A stretch of DNA of 44,741 nucleotides from Oscillospiraceae bacterium (lineage in GTDB: Bacteria; Bacillota; Clostridia; Oscillospirales; CAG-272): NCBI GenBank assembly GCA_015064155.1, contig SVST01000019.1, forward strand, positions 1 to 44,741, read 5' to 3'. The first letter of the stretch is position 1. Each line of letters starts with the position of its first letter. A program made the translations under genes and the position numbers. This document shows positions 23,539 through 31,219 of this stretch, one piece after another. Under the pieces are notes generated by a model. The model did no database searches and had not been told where the DNA came from. It saw nothing but the letters and a program-made list of their open reading frames with translations.

Positions 23539-24363
23539 TCAGAGCACCTTACTCAGGAACTCTTTGGTGCGGGGATTCTTGGGATTGTTGAACAGCTCGG
23601 CAGGGGGTGCTTCCTCTGCGATCACACCGTTGTCCATGAAGAGGACGCGGTCTGCAACCTCGCGTGCAAAGCCCATTTCGTGTGTGACGATGACCATCGT
23701 CATACCCTCGTTGGCAAGCTCTTTCATGAGGTCCAAAACCTCGCCTACCATTTCGGGGTCGAGTGCCGAGGTCGGCTCGTCGAAGAGCATGACCTTGGGA
23801 TTCATGGCAAGCGCGCGCACGATGGCGATACGCTGCTTCTGACCGCCCGAGAGGGTAGAGGGGTAGGCGTTTGCCTTGTCCTCAAGACCGATGCGGCGCA
23901 ACAGCTGCATTGCATGTTCTTCGGCTTCCTTGCGGATCTGTTTCTTGACAGCGGATTTGGCGAACAAACCGCCTGCTTTTTTGGTTTTCAGGTAAATAGG
24001 TGCCAGTGTGATGTTTTGCAAAACGGTTTTGTTGGCAAACAGATTGAACTGTTGGAATACCATGCCGATGTTTTCGCGGTGCTTGTTGATGTCAACGCGG
24101 ACGTCTGCAATGTCGTCCCCATCAAAGAAGATGGAACCCGACGTGGGATCCTCCATGCAGTTCAAGCAACGCAGGAAAGTGCTTTTTCCGCTACCAGAGG
24201 GACCGATGACAGCAACTCTTTCGTTTTTGTGAATGACACTGTTGATGTTTTTGAGTACTTGCAGTTCTTTTTTCTTGCTGATTCGAAAGGATTTGCACAA
24301 ATCACGCACAACGATCAATTCATCGCCCGCGGTTTCGGGTACGTTATTTACGGTGTTGTTCAT
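23539..24363 (-). CDS. Polar amino-acid ABC transporter, ATP-binding protein
   Basis: 274 residues. Walker [10 protein letters not shown] (54-62), Q-loop FQQFNLF, signature LSGGQKQR (171-178), Walker [13 protein letters not shown] (191-202), H-loop [17 protein letters not shown]. The HEMGFAR motif is typical of the GlnQ/HisP amino-acid importers. A short insertion (about 125-148, [20 protein letters not shown]) is longer than in GlnQ. It lies 14 bases after the permease stop. Confidence 0.95.
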   Translation of the reverse strand: MNNTVNNVPETAGDELIVVRDLCKSFRISKKKELQVLKNINSVIHKNERVAVIGPSGSGKSTFLRCLNCMEDPTSGSIFFDGDDIADVRVDINKHRENIGMVFQQFNLFANKTVLQNITLAPIYLKTKKAGGLFAKSAVKKQIRKEAEEHAMQLLRRIGLEDKANAYPSTLSGGQKQRIAIVRALAMNPKVMLFDEPTSALDPEMVGEVLDLMKELANEGMTMVIVTHEMGFAREVADRVLFMDNGVIAEEAPPAELFNNPKNPRTKEFLSKVL

Positions 24364-24377
24364 ACGGCTCTCCTTTC

Positions 24378-25085
24378 TCAGACGCGGTCGCCACGGTGCA
24401 TCTTTTGCTCGATCAGTTTAAAGAGCAACGTGACAAGCAAGATCAGCACAATATAGATGATTGCCATCATCAAATACGGAGCAAGATATTCATAGTTGAC
24501 ATTTCCCATTTCGGTGAAGACTTTGTAAAGGTCAACAGCGGCAACAAAGCTGACAACAGAAGTATCTTTGATCAACGCGATAAATTCATTTCCCAACGTG
24601 GGCAAAATATTTTTGATTGCCTGCGGGATGACGATTTTTATCATAGCAGGAGCATAGCCAAGCCCCAATGCACGGCCGGCTTCCATTTGCCCTGCGTCTA
24701 CCGATTGAATACCGGCGCGCATGATTTCGGATACGTATGCACCGCTGTTAAGTCCGAAAATCAAAATACAAGTATTAAGTGATCCGATGGAAACTCCCAT
24801 CAATGGGAACAGTACGTAGTATGCCAACAGCAACTGTACCACAATCGGTGTTCCACGGAAGAAACCTACGTAGATATTACAAAAAACGTTCAGTACGCGC
24901 GGCAGACGTTTGTATTTTGGCATAACCTTGACCGCTGCAATCAGTGTGCCTATTACAATACCGATGATTAAACCCAAGATTGAGATTTTCAGCGTATTGG
25001 CAAGGCCCTCGCTTAAAACACGCTTATACCCACCGTTGGTGTAAAACAGTCGCCAAAAGGCGGACCATTGATCTAGGAAATCCAT
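24378..25085 (-). CDS. Polar amino-acid ABC transporter, permease (HisM/GlnP-like)
   Basis: 235 residues from ATG 25085 ([14 protein letters not shown]), preferred over an upstream TTG. It has a clear [20 protein letters not shown] start helix, [17 protein letters not shown] and the EAA loop [28 protein letters not shown]. About five membrane helices. It is the single permease of the system, so it probably forms a homodimer. Between it and the binding-protein gene lies a stem-loop (25117-25153) likely to lower its expression relative to the binding protein. Confidence 0.95.
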   Translation of the reverse strand: MDFLDQWSAFWRLFYTNGGYKRVLSEGLANTLKISILGLIIGIVIGTLIAAVKVMPKYKRLPRVLNVFCNIYVGFFRGTPIVVQLLLAYYVLFPLMGVSIGSLNTCILIFGLNSGAYVSEIMRAGIQSVDAGQMEAGRALGLGYAPAMIKIVIPQAIKNILPTLGNEFIALIKDTSVVSFVAAVDLYKVFTEMGNVNYEYLAPYLMMAIIYIVLILLVTLLFKLIEQKMHRGDRV

Positions 25086-25116
25086 ATTCAGTGTTGTTCC
25101 TTTCTTGTCTATCCGC

Positions 25117-25153
25117 AAAACAGGGCTACCGACTGAGCCGGCAGCCTTGTTTT
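25117..25153 (-). terminator. Intercistronic attenuator-like hairpin
   Basis: AAAACAGGGCTACCG (25117-25131) pairs with CGGCAGCCTTGTTTT (25139-25153) with a few mismatches. On the minus strand it ends in CTGTTTT. The position just after a binding-protein gene is typical of partial terminators or mRNA-stabilising hairpins. Confidence 0.55.
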
Positions 25154-25163
25154 GTTTCTTGTA

Positions 25164-26021
25164 TCACTTATTTATGCCTTTTGCGATTGCGTTTGCGGGT
25201 GCGTTGTCAAGGATGACGTAGTTGATTTCACCGTTTCTCATCGCGGTTACGGCAAGTGCTGCGTAGTCATAAGCCATCTTGGTAACCGGCAAGCCCTTGA
25301 AGCCATATCCGTCAGGATTATCAAGGTCACCGGTGATGTAGATTTCACCGGTGGTACCGGTCTGGCATCCGATCTTGGTATCTTTGTTCAAGCCCTCCAA
25401 GATCTTTACAACGTCGTCAGCGGTCTTGCAATCATCAAACGTGGTATCATTCTCGTTTACGATCAATACCTGGGATGCATTGTAATAAGAATTACTGAAC
25501 GTTACCATAGCCTCGCGTGCGGGGGTGATGGTCAAGCCTGCCATACCGATATCGCACTGCTTGGTCTGTACCGAGAGAACAACCGATTCAAATTTCATGT
25601 CCTTGATGACCAGCTCTTTGCCGAGATATTCAGCAAGACCCTTTGCAATTTCAAGGTCGATTCCGTAGTATTTTCCGTTTTCGTCTACCATCTCAAACGG
25701 AGCAAAGCCGGTGCTGGTTGCAACAACAAGCTGATCCTTGGTAGCGTCTTCTTTTGCAGACTCGAATTTTACGGGTTCGCCGTCGCCGAAGTAACGGTCG
25801 CAGATTGCATCAAAGGTGCCGTCCTCCGTGATTTTTGCAAGGTATTCGTTTACCTTGTTGAGCAGATCGGTATCATCCTTTGCCACAGCAAAAGCATACT
25901 TCTCTTCGGAGAGAGCGATGTCAATCACCTTTACGCCTTTCTTTTCGCCGCAAGACGAGAAGCAAGCTACGGAAGAGAGCAGCATTGCTACTACCAACAA
26001 GACAGTTAAAAGTTTTTTCAT
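25164..26021 (-). CDS. Amino-acid ABC transporter substrate-binding lipoprotein, apparently circularly permuted
   Basis: 285 residues from ATG 26021 (GGAGG nine bases upstream). Signal peptide with lipobox SVAC (Cys20), possibly FSSC at 24. From residue 97, KDQLVVATSTGFAPFEMVDE, GKYYGIDLEIAKGLAEYLGK, CDIGMAGLTITPAREAMV and FSNSYYNASQVLIV are the normal start and core of the SBP_bac_3 fold. Residues about 30-80, however, hold EEKYAFAVAKDDTDLLNKVN and LAKITEDGTFDAICDRYFGD, which in standard family members are the last 50 residues. The real C-terminus stops at LDNAPANAIAKGINK, where that segment would normally follow. First gene of the operon; the ligand is probably a polar amino acid. Confidence 0.92.
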   Translation of the reverse strand: MKKLLTVLLVVAMLLSSVACFSSCGEKKGVKVIDIALSEEKYAFAVAKDDTDLLNKVNEYLAKITEDGTFDAICDRYFGDGEPVKFESAKEDATKDQLVVATSTGFAPFEMVDENGKYYGIDLEIAKGLAEYLGKELVIKDMKFESVVLSVQTKQCDIGMAGLTITPAREAMVTFSNSYYNASQVLIVNENDTTFDDCKTADDVVKILEGLNKDTKIGCQTGTTGEIYITGDLDNPDGYGFKGLPVTKMAYDYAALAVTAMRNGEINYVILDNAPANAIAKGINK

Positions 26022-26063
26022 AGTTTTTTTCCTCCAAATGTTTAAATTTTTATTACAATGCCT

Positions 26064-26092
26064 ATTATAGCGCATAAATATGCGTTTGTCAA
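26064..26092 (-). promoter_or_regulatory. Perfect-consensus promoter of the amino-acid ABC operon with palindrome in the spacer
   Basis: Minus strand TTGACA (26092-26087), 17-bp spacer, TATAAT (26069-26064). The spacer contains a perfect palindrome CGCATA-AA-TATGCG (26071-26084), an ideal position for a repressor. Confidence 0.85.
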
Positions 26093-26124
26093 GGGATTTG
26101 AGAAATATTTATTGACAGATTCAT

Positions 26125-26145
26125 AAAATCTAAATGGTAGATTTT
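26125..26145. repeat. Inverted repeat upstream of the ABC operon
   Basis: AAAATCTA (26125-26132) / TAGATTTT (26138-26145), perfect. It lies 33 bases upstream of the ABC promoter and 35 bases past the U32 stop codon. It is either an upstream regulatory site or a weak AT-rich terminator for the U32 gene; no T-tract follows. Confidence 0.45.
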
Positions 26146-26180
26146 GGTCAGTCCGTATAAAATTTCATGATTTTACGCAT

Positions 26181-28220
26181 TCATTTGATTCTGCGCACGG
26201 GGAATGGAAGTGGCGTCCCTTTTTGGTATGCGCGGATGATTTTGTCGATCACCTCCGAAGGTTCGGTGGAGAACAGAAAATGACGCGCCGCAAGTCCACA
26301 TCGGGTCAGCTCCTCCTCGCGGTCGGACATTCCCGTCGGCACGCTGTTGTAGATCACGTTTCGATGCTCCCATTCGCGCAGAACCGGAAATTCCATGCCG
26401 CGGCGGTCACGAAGCAGGACTCGGTCGGTCTTGCAGGCATTGCAGTCGGCAATTTCGCGGATGACGCATTTCTCAACCGTCATCAAGGGGATGCGTCCGT
26501 AAACGATCGCCTCTCCGTTTCCTTTCAGGTCGCGCATTTGCGCAAGGGTCAATTCGGGCGAGAAGAGGAATTCGCAGATTCCAAGCCTTTCCAGCACCCT
26601 TGCGGTGCTTTGGTTGGTGACGTTCCAACGAAAATCGGCAACGGGAGTCAAGGGGAACTCGCGCGTCAGAGACAAATGCCCGAGATTTCCAACCAACGCA
26701 TACCGTGCGCCGGCATCACACGCGGCCTTGATTTGCTGCGTGACACGGTCACGGTCACAGTCAAAAATGACGGGCGGCAGGACCACACCGTCTGCGGGCG
26801 CACGGAAACGGTGGAGGGGGAGATAGATGCGATCGAAATAGGAGCGCGCGGCTTCTGTGATTTGCTCCGGCTTTTGAAACCGCGCGGTGCGGCGCGGGGT
26901 TCTTTCCCCTGTGGGAGAATCGGTCGAAAGGGGACGCTCGGAAATCGGCTTTTGGGAAAGCGTTGCCTCTTCGAATGCCGCCAGCGCGCGGCGGCGCAGA
27001 TCGTTCAACCGGGAAAGCGGCAGCATCAAGCCCTCGTCCAGATCGATCGAAAAGGCACCCACACTGTAAAGCGTTCCGCCGAGCTTCGTCAGATTGCGCT
27101 CTGCGATTTCCTTGGAAAGCGGTGCGTTTTGCGCAGGCATGGGGACGTCCCCCGTCACCGTGACGCTGTGCGTGCCGTTTGAGATCGACAGAAGAATGGG
27201 CTGATCGGCTTTTACGGCGGCATGCATCCGAACGGGAACGCGACGGGTGATACCGGTAAATTCCTCTCGGTTGCGTGAATTGGATTTGTCCTCCTCACTG
27301 CGGATTCCCAGCATACGGTTGTCGATTTTTTTCGTGTAGTAGCCGTCGGTAAAGCCGCCCCGTGAGAAGATTGAGGCAAGCTCCCGTAGCTCCGCGGGTG
27401 TTGCGGCACGACGCTCGTCCAAGAGCTTTCGCCACACACGTGCGGTATCACGGACGTATTCGGGGGATTTCATGCGTCCCTCGATTTTCAGGGAGGCAAC
27501 GCCCATTTCAATCAATTCCGGCACGTGCTGCGCAAGCGAGAGATCCTTTAAGGACAGCGGATAGCCGTTTTGCGCTTTGCCCTTTGCGTGCGGGCAGGCA
27601 TAGGGAAGACGGCAGGGCTGGGCGCATTCGCCGCGGTTGCCGCTTCTGCCCCCGACAAGTGAGGAAAACAGACACTGCCCCGAATGGCTGACACAGAGGG
27701 CTCCGTGGATGAAGACCTCGATTTCGATCGGGGAATTTTTTACGATGGTGCGAATGTCCTCTGCCGACGTTTCGCGGGCAACGACCATGCGGGAAAAGCC
27801 AAGACGTGCAAGCTCGTGACCGATCGCTGCGTTATGTCCCGAAGCTTGCGTGCTGGCATGCAGCTCGGCCGAGGGGATTGCTTGCTTGATGGCGGCGGCA
27901 CCGCCGAGATCGGCAACGATCAGGGCATCCACACCGACGCGAAGTGCTTCACGGGCAGTGTCCACGAAGGCGGGTAGCTCGCGGTCGGTGACCAAGGTGT
28001 TCAGCGTCAGATAGGTCTTGACGCCAAAGGTATGTGCGCGCAAAACGGCGGAGCGCAAAGCATCTCCGCCGAAATTTTTCGCATTCATACGGGCATTAAA
28101 TGCCGCGCCGCCGAAATAGACGGCATCTGCTCCGCCGTCGATCGCCGCGTCCAGTGCGTCGGGCGACCCTGCGGGACAAAGCAGCTCGGGTAACTTTTGC
28201 TTCATGTAGAAATCAGACAT
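26181..28220 (-). CDS. U32-family peptidase (RlhA/YhbU-like)
   Basis: About 680 residues. The N-terminal U32 domain shows LPELLCPAGSPDALDAAIDG, GADAVYFGG and the Cys-rich signature CVSHSGQCLFSSLVGGRSG followed by NRGECAQPCR (about 178-206). A long C-terminal region follows, as in the larger family members of 650-700 residues. Larger U32 proteins such as E. coli RlhA support hydroxylation of rRNA, and shorter ones modify tRNA or degrade collagen; an RNA-modification role is the better guess here. The start is uncertain: ATG 28220 (or GTG 28223) overlaps the zapA stop; ATG 28205 is also possible. None has a strong RBS, so translation is probably coupled to zapA. Confidence 0.88.
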   Translation of the reverse strand: MSDFYMKQKLPELLCPAGSPDALDAAIDGGADAVYFGGAAFNARMNAKNFGGDALRSAVLRAHTFGVKTYLTLNTLVTDRELPAFVDTAREALRVGVDALIVADLGGAAAIKQAIPSAELHASTQASGHNAAIGHELARLGFSRMVVARETSAEDIRTIVKNSPIEIEVFIHGALCVSHSGQCLFSSLVGGRSGNRGECAQPCRLPYACPHAKGKAQNGYPLSLKDLSLAQHVPELIEMGVASLKIEGRMKSPEYVRDTARVWRKLLDERRAATPAELRELASIFSRGGFTDGYYTKKIDNRMLGIRSEEDKSNSRNREEFTGITRRVPVRMHAAVKADQPILLSISNGTHSVTVTGDVPMPAQNAPLSKEIAERNLTKLGGTLYSVGAFSIDLDEGLMLPLSRLNDLRRRALAAFEEATLSQKPISERPLSTDSPTGERTPRRTARFQKPEQITEAARSYFDRIYLPLHRFRAPADGVVLPPVIFDCDRDRVTQQIKAACDAGARYALVGNLGHLSLTREFPLTPVADFRWNVTNQSTARVLERLGICEFLFSPELTLAQMRDLKGNGEAIVYGRIPLMTVEKCVIREIADCNACKTDRVLLRDRRGMEFPVLREWEHRNVIYNSVPTGMSDREEELTRCGLAARHFLFSTEPSEVIDKIIRAYQKGTPLPFPVRRIK

Positions 28221-28809
28221 CACTGAAGGTCAACAGATCGAACATGGTACCCACGCGATTTTTGTTGGACTTCTGTGCTTTTTTAGCGGTTGTGTCATCC
28301 TCTGCGTTCTCGTCCGTTGCGTCTGCCGCGGGAACGGGAGCCGTGGGTATTTCGGGGAGCTCGTCGAACACCGAAAGCTGAGCGACCTCTTCCTCCTCTG
28401 CCTTTTGCGCGGCGGTGGGGGCGGGAGCAGTCTGCGGCTCTTCGGCAACCTTTGCATTCTGAGCAGCTTGGTCGAGGATCGAGCGCATCACGGCGGCATC
28501 CTTGCGCAGGTTATCCAGCTCGGTTTGCAGCTCCTCGATGGTTCGTTTCAGCTTTTCGTTCTCGCCGGCAAAGCGGAAAGCATCCTTTTCCACCTTTTTA
28601 AAGGCCTCCTGCATGGCAATGCGCTCGGAGCAATAGGAGAGCGCGCACAGAAGAGCCGCCTCGTTTTTGGTGCAACGGGGGCTTTTGAGATTGATGTCGC
28701 GCATACGGCGATCCAGCATGCCAACGAGGTTTTCCACCTCATCGGGAGAGGCGTCGCTGATGATGTTCAGATCCATATCGGCTACGGTGATGGTGTACTT
28801 TTGTTTCAT
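28213..28809 (-). CDS. zapA: Cell division protein ZapA-like, with long C-terminal tail
   Basis: 198 residues. The first ~70 match the ZapA globular head (KYTITVADMDLNIISDASPD, VENLVGMLDRRMRDI). A predicted coiled coil follows (FAGENEKLKRTIEELQTELD). ZapA dimers or tetramers bundle FtsZ filaments at the division site. Typical ZapA is 85-100 residues; here an Ala/Glu/Pro-rich, low-complexity tail of about 80 residues has been added, ending KNRVGTMFDLLTFSDV. It overlaps the U32 gene, a pairing common in Clostridia. A TATAAT at 28868-28863 on the minus strand may be its -10, but the -35 is poor. Confidence 0.85.
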   Translation of the reverse strand: MKQKYTITVADMDLNIISDASPDEVENLVGMLDRRMRDINLKSPRCTKNEAALLCALSYCSERIAMQEAFKKVEKDAFRFAGENEKLKRTIEELQTELDNLRKDAAVMRSILDQAAQNAKVAEEPQTAPAPTAAQKAEEEEVAQLSVFDELPEIPTAPVPAADATDENAEDDTTAKKAQKSNKNRVGTMFDLLTFSDV

Positions 28810-28965
28810 AACTTATAAACAGCTCCTTTCGTTCCTTGCAAACGAACAATTATTCATCTACCATTATACTATAAACCGTTTGAAAAAAAAAGGGCTTTTT
28901 GCAAAAAAAGTAAAATTATTTTTGGGAAAGTCGAAATTATTTTTTGACAAAGGCGAAAGAAACGC

Positions 28966-28994
28966 TTGACACGGGCAAAAATCTGTGATAAAAT
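28966..28994 (+). promoter_or_regulatory. Promoter of tRNA-Ala
   Basis: TTGACA (28966-28971), 17-bp spacer, TAAAAT (28989-28994), ten bases before the mature tRNA. Confidence 0.85.
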
Positions 28995-29003
28995 GACGCA
29001 GAC

Positions 29004-29079
29004 GGGGCATTAGCGCAGTTGGGAGCGCACAACACTGGCAGTGTTGGGGTCAGGGGTTCAAGTCCCCTATGCTCCACCA
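29004..29079 (+). tRNA. tRNA-Ala (anticodon GGC), CCA encoded
   Basis: 76 nt. Acceptor GGGGCAT/ATGCTCC contains the G3.U70 wobble that identifies alanine tRNAs. D-arm GCGC/GCGC, anticodon stem CAACA/TGTTG around the loop CTGGCAG (anticodon GGC), T-arm AGGGG-TTCAAGT-CCCCT, discriminator A, encoded CCA. Confidence 0.97.
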
Positions 29080-29115
29080 AAAAGAAAAGTCGCGCAAGCG
29101 GCTTTTTCTTTTTGT
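29079..29115 (+). terminator. Terminator of tRNA-Ala, shared repeat module
   Basis: AAAAAGAAAAGTCGC pairs with GCGGCTTTTTCTTTTT around a GCAA loop. The same sequence follows the degenerate tRNA 3' end at 7883-7914. Confidence 0.75.
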
Positions 29116-29225
29116 ACTTTTCACTATTCTCTTTTCACTCTTCACTTTTCTCTAAATCTCCCACGCGACTTTTCCAGAGAAGAGATAAGAGAGAAGAGAG
29201 AAAAGAAAAGGTAGCTTTTCTCCCT
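29116..29225. repeat. Low-complexity CT/GA-rich inverted repeat
   Basis: TTTTCACTATTCTCTTTTCA and TTCACTTTTCTC (29117-29151) face GAGAAGAGATAAGAGAGAAG (29175-29195) with a GCGACTTTT motif between. This could form an imperfect hairpin. It resembles the layout beside the other tRNA (7725-7890). No gene. Confidence 0.5.
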
Positions 29226-29239
29226 TTGGTCGAAAAGCA

Positions 29240-29268
29240 TTGATTTTTATTTAGAAATGTGATATAAT
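29240..29268 (+). promoter_or_regulatory. Promoter of the four-helix-bundle gene
   Basis: TTGATT (29240-29245), 17-bp spacer, TATAAT (29263-29268). Confidence 0.8.
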
Positions 29269-29291
29269 GATTTCAAAGAGAGGTGAAGACA

Positions 29292-29642
29292 ATGAATAGC
29301 CCATTACTTGAAAAATCTATGGATTTTGCGACGCAAATTGTACTTTTCTATGAAGATTTTTCAAAAAGCAAAAAGGATACGACAATCGCAAAACAATTAC
29401 TGCGTTCTGCCACAAGTGTTGGTGCAAATATAAATGAAGCTATTTACGGAAACAGTAAAGCGGATTTTATTTCAAAATTGCATATCTCTTTGAAAGAAAC
29501 AGGAGAAAGTATTTATTGGCTCACTTTGTTGAAACGCACAAATTTAATTGCATATGATTTTGATAATCTTCTTTCATTGGCGGAAGAAATTAAACGAATG
29601 TTGATTGCTTCCCTCAACACCGCAAAGGAGAACAAGCAATGA
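29292..29642 (+). CDS. Four-helix-bundle protein (S23/23S rRNA intervening-sequence protein family)
   Basis: 116 residues from ATG 29292 (GAGGTGA upstream), all alpha-helical. The family pattern is clear: SMDFATQIVLFYEDFSKSKK, then IAKQLLRSATSVGANINEA (the LRSA.SVGANIAEA core), then DFISKLHISLKETGESIYWL. The family is encoded in some 23S rRNA intervening sequences and as free-standing genes; its biochemical role is unclear, with nucleic-acid or pilin-like assembly proposed. The next gene's ATG overlaps its TGA by four bases. The region is markedly AT-richer than its neighbours, hinting at transfer. Confidence 0.9.
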   Translation: MNSPLLEKSMDFATQIVLFYEDFSKSKKDTTIAKQLLRSATSVGANINEAIYGNSKADFISKLHISLKETGESIYWLTLLKRTNLIAYDFDNLLSLAEEIKRMLIASLNTAKENKQ

Positions 29643-30112
29643 AAAAAGCAGTTGCTCTAATTGTGGTTGTTTTGATTTTTGGTACCGTTTTATCCTCTTG
29701 CGTTATTCCTGCAGATGAGGTGCTTGATCCGCTCGGCAAGTACAAAGGTCATGAATTTTATACCCAAGGGGAGTTTCAAGATTATACGGAGTATGCAAAA
29801 TATTATTACGATTCGGTAGACTTTACCGACAACAAGATTTTTTCAAAAATTCAACAAGCTGATTTGGATAACTTAAACGAGCATTTGGATGATTTTGAAA
29901 GTTGTATTGCGAGCTATCGAGAAAATGATGAAACGTGCGAGATCGTTGTTAATTACGATTTTGATCGTTCGTTGATAGATTGCGAGGACTATTTATATAT
30001 CGACTCTGAAAAGCATACTTGGGATGACGGTTACACTTCACTTGTAAACTACGACGTTTATTTTTTTGATACTCAAACAAACACGTTATATTATTTTCAC
30101 AACAATATCTAA
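29639..30112 (+). CDS. Lipoprotein of unknown function
   Basis: 157 residues. Signal peptide with lipobox LSSC (Cys21), then an acidic, Tyr/Asp-rich domain (YKGHEFYTQGEFQDYTEYAK; later CEIVVNYDFDRSLIDCEDYL) with no known signature. The ATG overlaps the stop of the four-helix-bundle gene (ATGA), so translation is coupled. AT-rich like its partner. Function unknown. Confidence 0.82.
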   Translation: MKKAVALIVVVLIFGTVLSSCVIPADEVLDPLGKYKGHEFYTQGEFQDYTEYAKYYYDSVDFTDNKIFSKIQQADLDNLNEHLDDFESCIASYRENDETCEIVVNYDFDRSLIDCEDYLYIDSEKHTWDDGYTSLVNYDVYFFDTQTNTLYYFHNNI

Positions 30113-30210
30113 AACTATTGCCAAACAATATGCAGCTTAATCTGTGAGGTTCAAATCCCGTAAGCACTTCGCCGAAAATATCTTTTTTATAGCCCTTACA
30201 CAGAAAAAAG

Positions 30211-30246
30211 CACACCTTTGTCTACCAAGACAAAGGTGCGTTTTTT
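30211..30246 (+). terminator. Rho-independent terminator of the AT-rich two-gene unit
   Basis: Perfect 10-bp stem CACCTTTGTC (30213-30222) / GACAAAGGTG (30229-30238) then CGTTTTTTG. Just upstream, 30148-30175 (GTGAGGTTCAAATCCCG) resembles a decayed tRNA T-arm but does not fold into a tRNA. Confidence 0.8.
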
Positions 30247-30422
30247 GAATGATGTTTGCCTTCGGCAAATGATGACGGCTTCGCCTAATGATGTTCGCTA
30301 CGCGAATGATGTGTGCCTGCGGGCACATAGGGGCAAACATCGCATCATTGCGGAACGAAGTGGAGCAACATCATTTTGAGCGAAGCGAAAAACATCATAT
30401 CGCTGTAAGGCGATGCATCATT
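30247..30422. repeat. Array of short hairpins joined by ATGATG / CATCAT spacers
   Basis: Between ATGATG spacers lie TTTGCC-ttc-GGCAAA, GGC-ttc-GCC, TTCGC-tac-GCGAA and TGTGCC-tgc-GGGCACA (30251-30328). The second half shows the complementary spacer CATCAT with GAGCgaaGCG-type and ATCGCtgtaagGCGAT hairpins (30330-30422). Each hairpin has a different stem but the same spacing. No coding frame is plausible. A further small AAGGC/GCCTT hairpin is at 30436-30448. Confidence 0.75.
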
Positions 30423-30516
30423 TACAAAAATACAAAGGCTTGCGCCTTGGTTTATTGGAAAAATCGTGATGTGGATGACGGCTTTATTTTGTAATTTGCG
30501 TTTTGCAAATACGCAC

Positions 30517-30545
30517 TTGACACGGGTTTTCAAATGTGATATAAT
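30517..30545 (+). promoter_or_regulatory. Perfect-consensus promoter of the YgjV-like gene
   Basis: TTGACA (30517-30522), 17-bp spacer, TATAAT (30540-30545). The stretch from -35 through spacer (TTGACACGGG...TGTGATA) resembles the tRNA-Ala promoter at 28966. Confidence 0.88.
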
Positions 30546-30596
30546 GCGCGGGGCTTTCCGAGAGAGCAAGAAAAGCCGAGAAAGGAGCAACCAAAC

Positions 30597-31142
30597 GTGC
30601 AAAACGAAATTCTTGGGCAGGCGATCAGCATTGTTGCGACGCTTTTGACCTTTGCATCCTATCAGATGAACAAGCAATCGCAGGTGTTGATAACGCAAAC
30701 GGCGGCAACGGGTTGTATGTGTATCGGCTACTTTTTCTTGGGTGCTACAACGGGCTTTGCGCTGAATATCGTTTGTATTATCAGAAATCTCTCTTTTTAC
30801 GGCTTGAAGAACAAGAAAAAACAATATAGCTTGTACGCAGGGCTCTTTTTTGCCGTCGCAGTGAGCGCGTTGGGTGCCTTTTCCTGGCAAGGCTACAGCT
30901 CGCTTTTGATGATCATAGGTCTTGCGGTCAACACCGTCTTTTTGTCGCTGGGAGATCCGCAGAGCCTTCGGAAAAGTATTCTGTTTACCTCATCCATCAT
31001 TCTCGTGTACAACTGTGTTGTCTTCTCCATCGGCGGAATTGCAAACGAGCTGGTTGCAATCGGTTCCTCCGTGATCGGAATTTTCCGCTTCCGAAAGAGT
31101 GCGAAGAAAGACCCCGAGCCTTCAAAATCCGAATTGTCATGA
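30597..31142 (+). CDS. YgjV-family inner membrane protein
   Basis: 181 residues from a GTG start at 30597, decided by AAAGGAG nine bases upstream and no in-frame ATG before the first helix. About six membrane helices. The N-terminus ILGQAISIVATLLTFASYQM followed by KQSQVLITQTAATGCMCIGY and LGATTGFALNIVCIIRN is characteristic of the YgjV/Imp family, whose role is not established. Monocistronic between its own promoter and terminator. Confidence 0.85.
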   Translation: MQNEILGQAISIVATLLTFASYQMNKQSQVLITQTAATGCMCIGYFFLGATTGFALNIVCIIRNLSFYGLKNKKKQYSLYAGLFFAVAVSALGAFSWQGYSSLLMIIGLAVNTVFLSLGDPQSLRKSILFTSSIILVYNCVVFSIGGIANELVAIGSSVIGIFRFRKSAKKDPEPSKSELS

Positions 31143-31176
31143 CTGCCGCATCGGTGGGCTTCGTTTGATAAAAAAG

Positions 31177-31219
31177 GATACGTCCCTGCGCTTTTGCAAG
31201 GACGTATCTTCTTTTTTTG
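31177..31219. terminator. Bidirectional terminator between convergent genes
   Basis: Stem GATACGTCC (31177-31185) / GGACGTATC (31200-31208), TTCTTTTTTTG on plus and CTTTTTTATC on minus. Confidence 0.88.

Noticed and set aside
30148-30175. A tRNA-like T-arm sequence (GGTTCAAATCCCG)
   Set aside because: No matching acceptor, D or anticodon arms are present on either strand; at best it is a decayed remnant.
30247-30422. CRISPR array
   Set aside because: The units are hairpins of different sequence with 6-base ATGATG spacers; there is no constant repeat of 25-40 bases, no unique spacers of constant size and no cas gene.
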